From: Bacillota bacterium
Lineage (GTDB): Bacteria; Bacillota; Clostridia; Peptostreptococcales; Anaerovoracaceae
Assembly: GCA_029101005.1 (NCBI GenBank)
Contig: JAQXQE010000023.1
Coordinates: 1 to 64,000 of the forward strand
Reading direction: 5' to 3'
Length of the DNA: 64,000 bases
The translations under genes were made by a program, and so were the position numbers. The notes under the pieces were generated by a model. It searched no databases. It was not told the DNA's origin and was given only the letters and a program-made list of their open reading frames with translations. Shown piece by piece: positions 41,187 to 50,745 of this stretch. Position 1 is the first letter of the stretch, and each line of letters starts with the position of its first letter.

Positions 41187-42161
41187 CTACAGCTTCTCCT
41201 TGTAGCTGCCGAGGTACTCCATCTCAAGACATGCCGCCTCAATCTCACAGAGTGCGCTGATGAACTTGTCATCAATAACAGGTGTCTCGAAGTCAAAGTA
41301 GAAGCTGAAATCGAAATCAGTATTAGGAATTGGACGGCTCTCGAGCTTAGTCATGTTGTAGCCGTTGTGAACGATTGCCTCGATTACCTTCAGAAGTCCG
41401 CCCGGCTTATGCTCAGTCTTAACTCTGATACTTGTCTTATCCGCGCCTGGGTATATCTGAGGTGTCTTAGCGATGCAGATGAATCTTGTGTAGTTGCTTG
41501 GATTGTTCTGAATTCCCTTAGCAACAGTCTTCAGTCCGTACATCTCCTCGCACTGAGGTGCGCATACAGCAGCCTTTGAACCGTCTGACTCAGCAACCTC
41601 GATTGCTGCCATAGCTGTATTGCCGCAAGCCTCCTGCTTGATATCTGGATAGTGCTTCTTGAGGTACTCGCTGCTCTGAAGCAGTCCTTGCTCGTGAGAT
41701 ACGATCTCCTTAACCTCGCTCATCTCATGTCCTGCCTTAACCATCAGGCAGTGGTCGATTCTAACCTTAACACTTCTTACGATGTAGCACTTGTGCTTGA
41801 TGAGAAGATCATATACATCGTTGATTGAACCAGCGTAGCTGTTCTCTACTGGAAGCACGCCGTACTCACACAGTCCGCTATCGATTGCCTGGAATACGCC
41901 CTCGAAATTCTTCATATGAACAATCTGAGGATACTTGATGATTCTTGCTGCCGCTGCTGCTGCGTTTGAACCGTCCGCGCCCTGACATGCAACTACTGCT
42001 GTCTCTGGAAGAGCTGCTGGTGTCTTAGCGATTGCATTCTCAAGTGTCTCCTTGAGGTTGCTGTCGCTTGGCAGATCCTGCTCGTTTCTTCTCATTCTCT
42101 CTCTTGCGAGTTCATTCATCATCTCATCAATCTGCGCTCTTGTCATATTCTTGTAATCCAT
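41187..42161 (-). CDS. pheA: Prephenate dehydratase with ACT domain
   Basis: A 324-residue enzyme that makes phenylpyruvate, first gene of the operon behind the Phe leader. Residues 1-50 are a charged extension whose sequence (TRAQIDEMMNELARERMRR) looks like a degenerate leftover helix, not a full chorismate mutase. The dehydratase domain has CQGADGSNAAAAA, LPVENSYAGSINDVYDLL and GNTAMAAIEVAE with NYTRFICIA. The ACT domain (about 240-324, KPGGLLKVIEAIVHNGYNMT and ESRPIPN) binds phenylalanine. AGGAGG precedes the ATG. Confidence 0.93.
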   Translation of the reverse strand: MDYKNMTRAQIDEMMNELARERMRRNEQDLPSDSNLKETLENAIAKTPAALPETAVVACQGADGSNAAAAAARIIKYPQIVHMKNFEGVFQAIDSGLCEYGVLPVENSYAGSINDVYDLLIKHKCYIVRSVKVRIDHCLMVKAGHEMSEVKEIVSHEQGLLQSSEYLKKHYPDIKQEACGNTAMAAIEVAESDGSKAAVCAPQCEEMYGLKTVAKGIQNNPSNYTRFICIAKTPQIYPGADKTSIRVKTEHKPGGLLKVIEAIVHNGYNMTKLESRPIPNTDFDFSFYFDFETPVIDDKFISALCEIEAACLEMEYLGSYKEKL

Positions 42162-42263
42162 AACTTCCTCCTGTATATGTACGTATATTGTATATTCTTT
42201 TGATGCAAATTAATATGCATTTTTGTGTCTTGTTTGGTCTCGCCTTTAGCCATTGCTCTTCAG

Positions 42264-42303
42264 AACAAAACAAAAGGCGATGCCTGCCGTAGCAAACATC
42301 GCC
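42264..42303 (-). terminator. Attenuator terminator of the pheA-aro operon
   Basis: On the minus strand GGCGATG (42297-42303), a 14-base loop and CATCGCC (42276-42282) are followed by TTTTGTTTTGTTCTG. It lies 30 bases after the stop of the Phe leader peptide and about 100 bases before pheA. Confidence 0.8.
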
Positions 42304-42332
42304 ATAGATACAAGTCCGTATCTCTTTGTCCA

Positions 42333-42437
42333 CTAACAGCAACTCAAATTATGAACGCTTCCAAAGAAGAAGCCTCCAAAGAAGAAAAAGCTAAAGAACT
42401 TATATTCGCTATTCGCTCTCTTCTTCAGATAGTTCAT
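42333..42437 (-). CDS. pheL: Phenylalanine-rich leader peptide of the pheA-aro operon
   Basis: A 34-residue frame, too short for routine gene finders. It begins MNYLKKRANSEYK, then FFSFFFFGGFFFG, and ends SVHNLSCC. Nine of thirteen residues in the middle are Phe codons. AGGAGG lies ten bases before the ATG (an in-frame TTG sits one codon earlier). A promoter lies just upstream and a terminator hairpin just downstream. This is the layout of ribosome-mediated attenuation: stalling at Phe codons when charged tRNA-Phe is scarce would prevent the terminator. Confidence 0.88.
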   Translation of the reverse strand: MNYLKKRANSEYKFFSFFFFGGFFFGSVHNLSCC

Positions 42438-42496
42438 CAAGTTACTGCCTCCTGTGTTTGTTTATATGGTATATGTAATTAGTATGAAGTACTATG

Positions 42497-42524
42497 ATTC
42501 TACCACTCTTCGACGTAAAGTCAA
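42497..42524 (-). promoter_or_regulatory. Promoter of the pheL-pheA-aro operon
   Basis: On the minus strand TTGACT (42519-42524) and TAGAAT (42497-42502) are 16 bases apart. The same TTGACTTTAC string occurs in the leu/ilv leader promoter. Confidence 0.75.
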
Positions 42525-42615
42525 GCAGTTATTTGTGAATTTTCCTAATTATCCTATAATCATTTGTAATTCTTCACAAATACTATACTCTCACTCAAAT
42601 CCCCCTAGCTTTAAG

Positions 42616-42632
42616 AGCCCCTCGCAGGGGCT
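42616..42632 (-). terminator. Stem-loop after the LURP-like gene
   Basis: AGCCCCT, CGC and AGGGGCT form a 7-bp stem right after the stop at 42638. The following minus-strand bases CTTAAAGC are not T-rich, so its role as a terminator is uncertain. Confidence 0.4.
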
Positions 42633-42637
42633 CACCT

Positions 42638-43123
42638 CTATCTGCGCTCTTCTTTCTTCTCTTTCGAGCAGCGCTCTGCGTCTATCGCCAGAACGAACAT
42701 CAGCGCACGCAGTGCATCCTTATCGTTCTCAACTTCGATCACATAAGTATCCTTGAGTCTGATGAGCTTTCTGCTGATTGTTGCAATCACCTTCTTGTCT
42801 TTGACAATCTTGTAATTCCACTGAACGATATCGCCCTTCGCAGTCCAGCCCTCGCTGTCGAGGCTGTACTTTGGCTTAACCAACGTAATGTCCTTGCGAA
42901 TGCATCCGAGCGACTCGCCGTTCTCGAAGATCTCATACTTAGGCAGCAGGCTGATAATCTTCTCCTCGACCTTGCCGACCTTCTCGCCGTCCTTGTCGTA
43001 GATAACCAGCATGTGACCCCAGGCCAGCTTGCCCTTCACAGTGAACGCCGTCTTCTTATGCTCATCATATACATCGTAGCTGTCGAACCACGAGAATATT
43101 CTCTCCTTAATTATCAGCTTCAT
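42638..43123 (-). CDS. LURP-one-related (tubby-like fold) protein
   Basis: A 161-residue protein built of repeated beta-strand turns: MKLIIKERIFSWFDSYDVYD, AFTVKGKLAWGHMLVIYDKD, KVGKVEEKIISLLPKYEIFE and LIRLKDTYVIEVENDKDALR. This pattern matches the LURP-one-related family, which adopts a tubby-like barrel; bacterial members have no agreed function. The ATG at 43123 follows AGGAGG by seven bases; the longer frame starts before that site. Confidence 0.75.
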   Translation of the reverse strand: MKLIIKERIFSWFDSYDVYDEHKKTAFTVKGKLAWGHMLVIYDKDGEKVGKVEEKIISLLPKYEIFENGESLGCIRKDITLVKPKYSLDSEGWTAKGDIVQWNYKIVKDKKVIATISRKLIRLKDTYVIEVENDKDALRALMFVLAIDAERCSKEKKEERR

Positions 43124-43224
43124 ATATTCGCCTCCTTGATTGGTAATTGCATTATACACCTTCCGCAGGCTCACTCCAAACAAAGAAGCAGAAGAGCCTC
43201 TGCCCTCCTGCTTCGTATCGCTAA

Positions 43225-44424
43225 TTACTTCTTCTCAGCCATCATCTTTCTGATTACGTCACCGAGAATCTTGATTCCATTCTCAATCTGCTCGTCAGTA
43301 GCTACTGAGTAGTTGAGACGCATTGTGCGAACCTCTCTGTCGTACTCATAGAATGGATCACCAGCAAGGATTACAACTCCAGCCTTGATAGCCTCGAACT
43401 GTACGTCTACAGCCTTGATACCCTCTGGCATTGTTGCCCAGAGGAACATTCCGCCCTGAGGTCTTGTGAAGCTAACCTCTTCTGGGAGGTACTTATCCAT
43501 GCACTCCATCATCTTAGTAGCCTTGTTCTTGTAGAGCTCAACCGCTCCAACAATCTGCTCGTCAAGATCGTTGTCCTCGAGGTACTGATTGATGATCATC
43601 TGGTCGAGGATTGAAGTGTGGAGGTCCATTGATGACTTGAATACCGCGAACTTCTCGAGGAGCTCCTTGTTCTTTGTAGCGATCCAGCCAACTCTCATAC
43701 CAGGAGCAACGATCTTTGAGAATGTTCCGATGAGTGCTGTCTGCTCCGGCAGGTAGTATGCAAGGCTGTTGCCCTGTGTGCCTGCGAATCTGATCTCTCC
43801 GTATGGGTTGTCCTCAAGAACGAGTGTGTTAGTTCCCTTGAGGATCTCAGCAACCTTAGCACGTGTCTCCTCTGAATATGTAAGTCCAGTTGGGTTCTGG
43901 AAGTTAGGAATCATGTAGAGGAACTTAGGGTCGCCGTTCTTCACAACCTCTGCGAGCTGCTCTGTGTCGATTCCGTCCTCCAGAAGGTCAACGGCCTGGA
44001 TGTCTGGATTGTAGTGATGGAAAACCTGCAGTGCAGCCAGGTAGCTAGGGTTCTCTACGATCATCTGGTCTCTCTCGTTGAGGAGGCACGCAGAGAACAT
44101 ATCGAGTGCCTGCTGTGAACCTGTTGTTACGATAACCTCGTCTGCTGTGTAGTCGAGGCCCATTGTCTTCTTATATCTAGCAGCGATCTTCTCTCTAAGT
44201 GGTCTGTATCCCTCAGCAGCATTGTACTGAAGAGCTCTGTAACCCATTGTATCGAAAACCTTATTTGCTGCCTCTCTAACTTTCTCTGTTGGGAAAGCTC
44301 CCTGGTTAGGCAGTCCGCCCGCGAATGATGTCAGGCTTGGATCTGCAGCTGCCTTAAGTATGATATCCAGGAACTCACCCTGGAAATCGTACTTGCTAAC
44401 TCTTTCTGAGAAATTCACTTTCAT
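43225..44424 (-). CDS. PLP-dependent fold-type I aminotransferase (2-aminoadipate/aromatic type)
   Basis: A 399-residue aminotransferase. SFAGGLPNQGAFP and the ITTGSQQALDMF-type helix near the N-terminus, IPNFQNPTGLTYS, LEDNPYGEIRF and the PLP-lysine motif GTFSKIVAPGMRVGW are intact. It resembles LysN/2-aminoadipate and broad aromatic/branched aminotransferases. It is the last gene of the leu-ilv run, three bases after the DUF815 gene, so it may perform the final transamination in place of a fold-type IV IlvE, which is absent here. That role is inferred. Confidence 0.88.
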   Translation of the reverse strand: MKVNFSERVSKYDFQGEFLDIILKAAADPSLTSFAGGLPNQGAFPTEKVREAANKVFDTMGYRALQYNAAEGYRPLREKIAARYKKTMGLDYTADEVIVTTGSQQALDMFSACLLNERDQMIVENPSYLAALQVFHHYNPDIQAVDLLEDGIDTEQLAEVVKNGDPKFLYMIPNFQNPTGLTYSEETRAKVAEILKGTNTLVLEDNPYGEIRFAGTQGNSLAYYLPEQTALIGTFSKIVAPGMRVGWIATKNKELLEKFAVFKSSMDLHTSILDQMIINQYLEDNDLDEQIVGAVELYKNKATKMMECMDKYLPEEVSFTRPQGGMFLWATMPEGIKAVDVQFEAIKAGVVILAGDPFYEYDREVRTMRLNYSVATDEQIENGIKILGDVIRKMMAEKK

Positions 44425-44427
44425 AAT

Positions 44428-45726
44428 CTATTCTTCCTTTCCTGATGCAAGATAATCCACAAACTGTCTGGCTGTACGACACGATACCCCTCCGTGTCTG
44501 ATCTCCCAAGCATCCGCCTTAACAAAGAGCTCAGCCTCATCCATCTCAACCCCGGCCTTCGAAGCCAGGTCGCGGACAATAGCGTGGTATTCCTGTCTAG
44601 CAGGCGATGGGTAGTATATCTGCACACCGAATCGTGTCGAGAGCGAAGTCTTCTCCTCAATCGTATCCGAACGGTGTATCTCGCCGATGTGCTCCATATC
44701 CTTGCGATCCGCAAAAGTCTCCTTGATGAGATGTCTTCTGTTCGAAGTCGCATAGATCAGCACATTCTCCGGCTTAATCTCCAGATCCCCCTCAATTACG
44801 GCCTTCAAGTACTTGTACTCAATCTCGAACTCCTCGAAAGAAAGGTCATCAATGTACAGAATAAATCTGTAATTTCGGGTCTTAACTCTCTTAAGCACCT
44901 CGCTTATGCACTTGAACTGGTGCTTGTGAATCTCAATAATTCGAAGTCCACGACTGCTGTACTCATTAATCAGAGCCTTGACGCTAGTCGACTTGCCCGA
45001 GCCGCTGTCTCCGTAGAGCAAGACATTGTTCGCAGGTCTTCCCTCAACGAAAGCCTCGGTATTGCGCTTGAGCTCTCCAATCTGAGACTCGTATGCAATC
45101 ATGTCAGCGAAGCTGACCTTCTCGGTCGCACGTATAGGCTTGAACTTCAGCTTGTTTCCGCCCTCAGCACTCACCAGGCGAAAAGCGTCGCAGTATGCGA
45201 AGTCACCTGTGCCACGACTCTCGTAGTGCGCGTCGAAGATCGCCTTGAACTCGGCAGTGCTCTTCGATGCGATCAGCTTCTCTCTCATCGCTGTGATCAT
45301 CTCCCCAGCTGCACCTGAATACTCTGAAGCAGGCTTGCTGTTGTGGAAGTCGAGTATGTTATCGATAATCACAGGATTAATCAGTCTTCTAAACTCCGAG
45401 AAGTCGTAGTCCATCAGCTTCTGCAGAATTGCATAATCTCCGAGCGCAAGTGCCGAGAATGAATCCTCTCTTGCCTCTGATCTCTCTCTTGATAATGTGT
45501 ACGCATTCTCATCCGTAAGAGCGAAGTGAATCAGATAATTCTGCCAGAGGTTGCCTTCAATGCCCATTGAGGCACTGAGGGAAACCAGTCGATTCATCAC
45601 CGAAAGAACGGTGGCTTCAGGTGCTGTGTCCCTGAAGCTCCGCTCTTCTGCGTCTATGATATCTGACAGTATGCTGCCGCTCTTCGCTCTGAAGAAAAGT
45701 AGTCCGTTAACTTCTTCTCTCAGCAT
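44428..45726 (-). CDS. DUF815-family AAA+ ATPase
   Basis: A 432-residue protein. The N-terminal 190 residues are helical and not recognised. The AAA+ core follows, with ENTEAF-type linker (GELKRNTEAFVEGRPANNVL), Walker A LLYGDSGSGKSTSVKAL, Walker B FILYIDDLSFE, and sensor IYATSNRRHLIKE. The function of DUF815 proteins is not established. It lies between ilvD and the aminotransferase with short gaps, so it is co-transcribed with branched-chain amino acid genes. Confidence 0.85.
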   Translation of the reverse strand: MLREEVNGLLFFRAKSGSILSDIIDAEERSFRDTAPEATVLSVMNRLVSLSASMGIEGNLWQNYLIHFALTDENAYTLSRERSEAREDSFSALALGDYAILQKLMDYDFSEFRRLINPVIIDNILDFHNSKPASEYSGAAGEMITAMREKLIASKSTAEFKAIFDAHYESRGTGDFAYCDAFRLVSAEGGNKLKFKPIRATEKVSFADMIAYESQIGELKRNTEAFVEGRPANNVLLYGDSGSGKSTSVKALINEYSSRGLRIIEIHKHQFKCISEVLKRVKTRNYRFILYIDDLSFEEFEIEYKYLKAVIEGDLEIKPENVLIYATSNRRHLIKETFADRKDMEHIGEIHRSDTIEEKTSLSTRFGVQIYYPSPARQEYHAIVRDLASKAGVEMDEAELFVKADAWEIRHGGVSCRTARQFVDYLASGKEE

Positions 45727-45748
45727 ATAGTCTCCTATCTATATATAA

Positions 45749-47413
45749 CTATGGCTGCAAAATTGCTCCCTTATCTGCAGATGATACCATCTTAGCGTAT
45801 CTTGCGAGGTAGCCAGTCTTGATTCTTGGCTCTGGGCAAACCCATGCTGCTCTTCTCTTCTCGAGCTCCTCGTCTGATACATTGAGTACAATACTGCACT
45901 CAGGGATGTTGATTGAAATGATATCTCCCTCTTCAACAAGTGCGATGTTACCACCGGATGCAGCCTCTGGGCTTACGTGTCCGATTGAAGCACCTCTTGT
46001 TGCTCCTGAGAATCTTCCGTCTGTGATGAGTGCTACGCTCTCTCCGAGTCCCATTCCAGCGATAGCAGAAGTTGGATTGAGCATCTCTCTCATTCCTGGG
46101 CCACCCTTAGGACCCTCGTAGCGGATTACAACTACGTCACCAGGATTGATCTGCTTGTCGTAGATTGCTGCGATTGCCTCGTCCTCTGAGTTGAATACTC
46201 TAGCAGGTCCCTCGTGCACCATCATCTCTGGTGCTACTGCTGACTGCTTAACTACGCAGCCGTCTGGTGCGAGGTTACCCTTGAGAACAGCGATTCCGCC
46301 AGTTGCTGAATATGGATTGTCGATAGGTCTGATTGTCTCCTCATCGAAATTATCAACACCCTCGAGGTTCTCAGCTACTGTCTTACCAGTTGCTGTGATC
46401 AGTTCTGTATTCAGCAGATTCTTCTTAGTGAGCTCCTTCATTACTGCGTATACTCCGCCTGCGAGCTGGAGATCCTCCATAAATGTGTCTCCTGCCGGTG
46501 CGAGGTGGCAGAGGTTAGGAGTTCTTCTGCTGATCTCGTTTGACTTGTCGAGATCGAGCTCAATGCCTGCCTCGTGAGCGATAGCCGGGAGGTGAAGCAT
46601 TGTGTTAGTTGAGCATCCGAGAGCCATATCTACAGTCTCGGCATTCATGAACGCCTCCTCTGTAAGGATGTCTCTTGGTCTGATGTTCTTCTCAACGAGC
46701 TCCATGATCTTCATTCCTGTGTGCTTAGCAAGTCTGAGTCTTGCTGAATGAACTGCAGGAATAGTTCCGTTTCCGCGGAGAGCCATTCCGATTGCCTCTG
46801 TGAGGCAGTTCATTGAGTTTGCAGTGTACATTCCTGAGCAGCTTCCACATGTTGGACAAGCGTTCTCAGTCATATCTGCAACCTCTGCAGCTGTCATTGT
46901 GCCCGCCTTGTAAGCTCCAACTGCCTCGAACATGTGGCTCAGGCAAGTTCTCTTACCGCTTGTAAGTCTGCCTGCGAGCATTGGACCACCTGAGCAGAAG
47001 ATTGTTGGGATGTTCAGTCTTGCTGCTGCCATGAGAAGTCCAGGTACGTTCTTATCACAGTTAGGAATCATTACGAGTCCGTCGAACTGGTGAGCCATTA
47101 CCATTGACTCTGTTGAATCAGCAACCAGGTCTCTTGTTACCAGTGAGTACTTCATTCCTGTGTGTCCCATCGCGATACCATCGCATACTGCGATAGCAGG
47201 GAACATGATTGGAGTACCGCCAGCCGCGCGTACGCCTGCTTTGACCGCTTCAGCGATCTTGTCGAGGTTCATGTGGCCAGGAACGATCTCGTTGTGTGAG
47301 CTTACGATTCCGATAAGGGGTCTTTCGATCTCCTCATCTGTATATCCGAGAGCGTACAGAAGACTCTTATTCGGTGTACGTTCTACTCCGTTCTTTATTG
47401 CGTCAGATAACAT
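45749..47413 (-). CDS. ilvD: Dihydroxy-acid dehydratase
   Basis: The 554-residue iron-sulfur enzyme makes the 2-keto acids of valine and isoleucine. Key motifs are [40 protein letters not shown] (cluster cysteines), and [20 protein letters not shown] near the C-terminus. Length is typical. It follows ilvC by 21 bases. Confidence 0.95.
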   Translation of the reverse strand: MLSDAIKNGVERTPNKSLLYALGYTDEEIERPLIGIVSSHNEIVPGHMNLDKIAEAVKAGVRAAGGTPIMFPAIAVCDGIAMGHTGMKYSLVTRDLVADSTESMVMAHQFDGLVMIPNCDKNVPGLLMAAARLNIPTIFCSGGPMLAGRLTSGKRTCLSHMFEAVGAYKAGTMTAAEVADMTENACPTCGSCSGMYTANSMNCLTEAIGMALRGNGTIPAVHSARLRLAKHTGMKIMELVEKNIRPRDILTEEAFMNAETVDMALGCSTNTMLHLPAIAHEAGIELDLDKSNEISRRTPNLCHLAPAGDTFMEDLQLAGGVYAVMKELTKKNLLNTELITATGKTVAENLEGVDNFDEETIRPIDNPYSATGGIAVLKGNLAPDGCVVKQSAVAPEMMVHEGPARVFNSEDEAIAAIYDKQINPGDVVVIRYEGPKGGPGMREMLNPTSAIAGMGLGESVALITDGRFSGATRGASIGHVSPEAASGGNIALVEEGDIISINIPECSIVLNVSDEELEKRRAAWVCPEPRIKTGYLARYAKMVSSADKGAILQP

Positions 47414-47434
47414 GTTAACTCCTTCTGTCTCTGA

Positions 47435-48463
47435 TTAGTTTGATGCGCTATCGAGTCCGTCATCGCCGCCCTGTGTATCCTTCCAGAGCATGTTGTTTCT
47501 GAGCTCCTCACCAACGACCTCCATCTGGTGCTTAGCGAGGTTGTTTCTCTTTGAATTGAAGAATGTTCTTCCGTTCTTGTTCTCAGCAATCCATCTGCCA
47601 GCGAATGTACCGTCCTGGATGTCTGAGAGAACTTTTCTCATGTTAGCCTTGATCTCATCGTGTGGAAGCACTCTTGGTCCTGATACGTACTCACCGAACT
47701 CAGCTGTATCTGAGATTGAGTAGTTCATTGCTGCAACTCCACCCTTGTTGATGAGGTCGATGATGAGCTTCATCTCGTGGATACACTCGAAGTATGCGTT
47801 CTCTGGCTGGTAACCTGCCTCAACGAGCACCTCGAATCCGCACTGCATGAGGTCAACAACTCCACCACAGAGTACTGTCTGCTCTCCGAAGAGGTCTGTC
47901 TCTGTCTCCTCGTACATTGTTGTCTCCATAACGCCGGCTCTAGCTCCACCGATTCCAGCGATGTAAGCGAGTGCGATATCCATGCACTTACCTGTTGCAT
48001 CCTGCTCGCAAGCTACGAGGCAAGGTACGCCCTTACCTGCAACATACTGTGAACGTACTGTGTGTCCTGGTCCCTTAGGAGCAGCCATGAATACGTCGAT
48101 GTTTGCAGCTGGCTGGATCTGCTGGTATCTGATGTTGAATCCGTGAGCAAAAGCAAGTGCTGCGCCGTCCTTGAGGTTAGCTGCTACTGATTCCTTATAT
48201 ATGTCAGCTGCTCTCTCGTCGTTAACGAGCATCATTACGATGTCAGCCTTAGCTGTAGCCTCTGCTACTGTGTACACCTCGAATCCGTCCTTAGTAGCCT
48301 TGTCCCAGCTCTTACCTGGACGGAGTCCCATGATTACATTGCATCCTGAATCTCTCAGGTTCATTGCGTGTGCGTGACCCTGTGAACCGTAACCGATGAT
48401 AGCGATTACCTTTCCATTAAGTGCGTTCAGATCACAGTCCTTCTCATAATACATTCTTGCCAT
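47435..48463 (-). CDS. ilvC: Ketol-acid reductoisomerase
   Basis: A 342-residue class I enzyme that isomerises and reduces acetolactate and acetohydroxybutyrate. The NADPH motif [20 protein letters not shown] lies at about residues 20-39. [30 protein letters not shown] and the metal ligands in [12 protein letters not shown] and [14 protein letters not shown] follow. The ATG at 48463 is chosen: GGGAGA precedes it and the protein then starts MARMYYEKD as in relatives. It overlaps the end of ilvN by 20 bases. Confidence 0.95.
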   Translation of the reverse strand: MARMYYEKDCDLNALNGKVIAIIGYGSQGHAHAMNLRDSGCNVIMGLRPGKSWDKATKDGFEVYTVAEATAKADIVMMLVNDERAADIYKESVAANLKDGAALAFAHGFNIRYQQIQPAANIDVFMAAPKGPGHTVRSQYVAGKGVPCLVACEQDATGKCMDIALAYIAGIGGARAGVMETTMYEETETDLFGEQTVLCGGVVDLMQCGFEVLVEAGYQPENAYFECIHEMKLIIDLINKGGVAAMNYSISDTAEFGEYVSGPRVLPHDEIKANMRKVLSDIQDGTFAGRWIAENKNGRTFFNSKRNNLAKHQMEVVGEELRNNMLWKDTQGGDDGLDSASN

Positions 48464-48998
48464 AGTCAAATTCTCCCTTCTCCTTCGTATCCTCGTCGAT
48501 AGTTGCTGTTCCTCTCTCAAGAGCAACAATTCCTGTTCTAACGAGCTCCATTATTCTGCAATGCTCGAGCAGGCTCTCGATAGCCGCGTTCTTCTCTGCG
48601 TCTCCGATTACTGCCAGAGTTATTGATGATGTTGATACATCGATTACCGATGCTCTGAAGATGTTTGCAATCTGCATAATCTCATTCCTCTCAAGGCTGT
48701 CCTTAGTAGCCAGCTTGATCATGAGAAGTTCTCTCTTGATAGCCTCGTCTCTTGAGAGAAGCTTTACTGAGTGAACTGGCAGGAGCTTTCTAACCTGATT
48801 GCATGTGAGCTCTGCCTTATCCTTAGTTGTCTTAATCTCGATTGTAATTCTGGAGATTGTAGGATCGTGTGTAGTTCCTACAGCCAGTGACTCGATGTTA
48901 TATCCCTTTCTTGTGAACATTCTCGAAACCTGTGAGAGTACACCAGGCTCATTGTCTACAAGGACGGATAATGTGTAGGTCTTCTCCATATTATTCAT
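48444..48998 (-). CDS. ilvN: Acetolactate synthase small (regulatory) subunit
   Basis: A 184-residue protein. The N-terminal ACT domain ([34 protein letters not shown]) binds valine in relatives and gives feedback control of IlvB. A second C-terminal domain follows ([20 protein letters not shown]). GGAGG precedes the start. It lies between ilvB and ilvC. Confidence 0.93.
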   Translation of the reverse strand: MNNMEKTYTLSVLVDNEPGVLSQVSRMFTRKGYNIESLAVGTTHDPTISRITIEIKTTKDKAELTCNQVRKLLPVHSVKLLSRDEAIKRELLMIKLATKDSLERNEIMQIANIFRASVIDVSTSSITLAVIGDAEKNAAIESLLEHCRIMELVRTGIVALERGTATIDEDTKEKGEFDYGKNVL

Positions 48999-49008
48999 GT
49001 CTCCCTCC

Positions 49009-50715
49009 TTAGTCTACAATGAAGTTAGTGATAGCTCTTCCGCCAGGTACCATAGGTCTTACGAGCTCCCACTTGTCGATTGGGCACTCAATTACAGCAC
49101 CTTCCTTGTTCTCGAGAGCAGTTCTAAGAGCAGTCTCGAGCTCAGCTCTTGTTGTGCATCTTGCACCCATGAGACCGAATGCCTCAGCGAGCTTAACGAA
49201 GTCTGGACCTCTGTCGAGATCTGTCTGTGAGAATCTTTCATCATACATCAGTGTCTGCCACTGTCTTACCATTCCGAGCACGGAATTGTTGAAGATTACT
49301 GTGATGATTGGCAGACCGTACTTCTTAGCTGTGCAGAGCTCATTGAAGTTCATTCTGAAGCTTCCGTCTCCTGTTACATGAAGTACGCACTGATCAGGAT
49401 TACCAACCTGTGCACCGATAGCAGCTCCAAGTCCGAATCCCATAGCTCCGAATCCACCTGATGTCAGGAGCTGACCTGGATATGTGAAGTGCAGATGCTG
49501 GATTGCCCACATCTGATGCTGTCCAACGTCTGTTGCAACGATTGTCTTCTCTGGAAGAACCTTTGCAATTACATCTGTGATCATCTTAGGTGTCAGGTTG
49601 TCGCCTTCTGGATAATCGTACTCCTGCTCTGTTGGGAACTGGAATACATACTCCTTCCAAGGGGTGTGATCCTGCTGCTTGAGCTTTGAGTTGAGAATCT
49701 CAAGAACTCTCTTAGCATCACCGATGATGTGGTGGTCTGTCTTAACGTTCTTATCGATCTCTGAACGGTCGATGTCGATATGAACGATCTTAGCGTTACG
49801 TGCAAACTGCTTAACATCGAGTGTTACTCTCTCGTTGAATCTGCAGCCCACTGAGATCAGGAGATCGCAGGCATCTACCGCTCTATTTGAAGCCTGTGAA
49901 CCGTGCATTCCAATCATATTAGTTGAGAGTGGGTTTGATCCGTCGAATCCGCCGCCTCCCATGATTGTGATTGCTACTGGTGAATCAGCGAGTTCTACGA
50001 AAGTCTTGAACTCGTCCTGAGCTCTGCTTCGAACAACTCCGCCTCCGCAGATTACCATTGGCTTCTCTGAAGCCTCGATCATCTCGATGAGCTTGTCGAT
50101 ATCTCCTTCTGGCTCATGTGGCTTGAGGTTGTGTGATGGTCTTGACATCAGAGTTGCAAGTCTGCCTGACTCTGCGTGCTTCTCTACTGGAAGTGGTGTG
50201 TACTCTGTCTCCTGGCTTGTGATATTAGTCAGGAAGTCGATTACTACAGGTCCTGGACGGCCTGATCTTGCCATTGCGAATGCCGCTCTTACTGTGCTTG
50301 CGATCTCGTTAACGTCCTTAACGAGGTAGTTGCACTTAGTGATTGGCATTGTGATTCCAACTGTGTCGCACTCCTGGAATGAATCCTTACCGATGAAGTT
50401 CTCTCCTACGTTACATGTGAGGAAAACTACTGGGGATGAATCCATGAATGCTGTTGCGATTCCTGTTGTCAGGTTAGTTGCTCCTGGACCGGAAGTTGCG
50501 ATACATACGCCAACCTTGCCTGTGCTTCTTGCATATCCATCTGCCGCATGTGATGCGCCCTGCTCGTGTGCAGTCAGGATGTGGTTGATCTTATCTGAAT
50601 ACTTATACAGTGAGTCATACAGATTGATTACAGTACCACCCGGATAACCGAAGACAGTGTCTACCTCCTGCTCCAGAAGACATTCCATTAAGATGTCTGC
50701 TCCTTTGAGTTTCAT
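49009..50715 (-). CDS. ilvB: Acetolactate synthase large (catalytic) subunit
   Basis: The 568-residue TPP enzyme condenses pyruvate with pyruvate or 2-ketobutyrate. The active-site glutamate region is TAHEQGASHAADGYARSTGK, SGPGATNLTTGIATAFMDS follows, and the TPP motif GDGSFRMNFNELCTAKKYGL with IFNNSVLGMVRQWQ lies near the C-terminus. It is followed ten bases later by ilvN. Confidence 0.95.
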   Translation of the reverse strand: MKLKGADILMECLLEQEVDTVFGYPGGTVINLYDSLYKYSDKINHILTAHEQGASHAADGYARSTGKVGVCIATSGPGATNLTTGIATAFMDSSPVVFLTCNVGENFIGKDSFQECDTVGITMPITKCNYLVKDVNEIASTVRAAFAMARSGRPGPVVIDFLTNITSQETEYTPLPVEKHAESGRLATLMSRPSHNLKPHEPEGDIDKLIEMIEASEKPMVICGGGVVRSRAQDEFKTFVELADSPVAITIMGGGGFDGSNPLSTNMIGMHGSQASNRAVDACDLLISVGCRFNERVTLDVKQFARNAKIVHIDIDRSEIDKNVKTDHHIIGDAKRVLEILNSKLKQQDHTPWKEYVFQFPTEQEYDYPEGDNLTPKMITDVIAKVLPEKTIVATDVGQHQMWAIQHLHFTYPGQLLTSGGFGAMGFGLGAAIGAQVGNPDQCVLHVTGDGSFRMNFNELCTAKKYGLPIITVIFNNSVLGMVRQWQTLMYDERFSQTDLDRGPDFVKLAEAFGLMGARCTTRAELETALRTALENKEGAVIECPIDKWELVRPMVPGGRAITNFIVD

Positions 50716-50745
50716 TTGCTTACCTTCCTTATATGATTTACTTTC

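Noticed and set aside
42162..42530. T-box leader upstream of pheA
   Set aside because: No AGTA-type specifier hairpin or TGGNACCGCG antiterminator bulge is visible. The Phe-rich ORF and terminator explain the region better.
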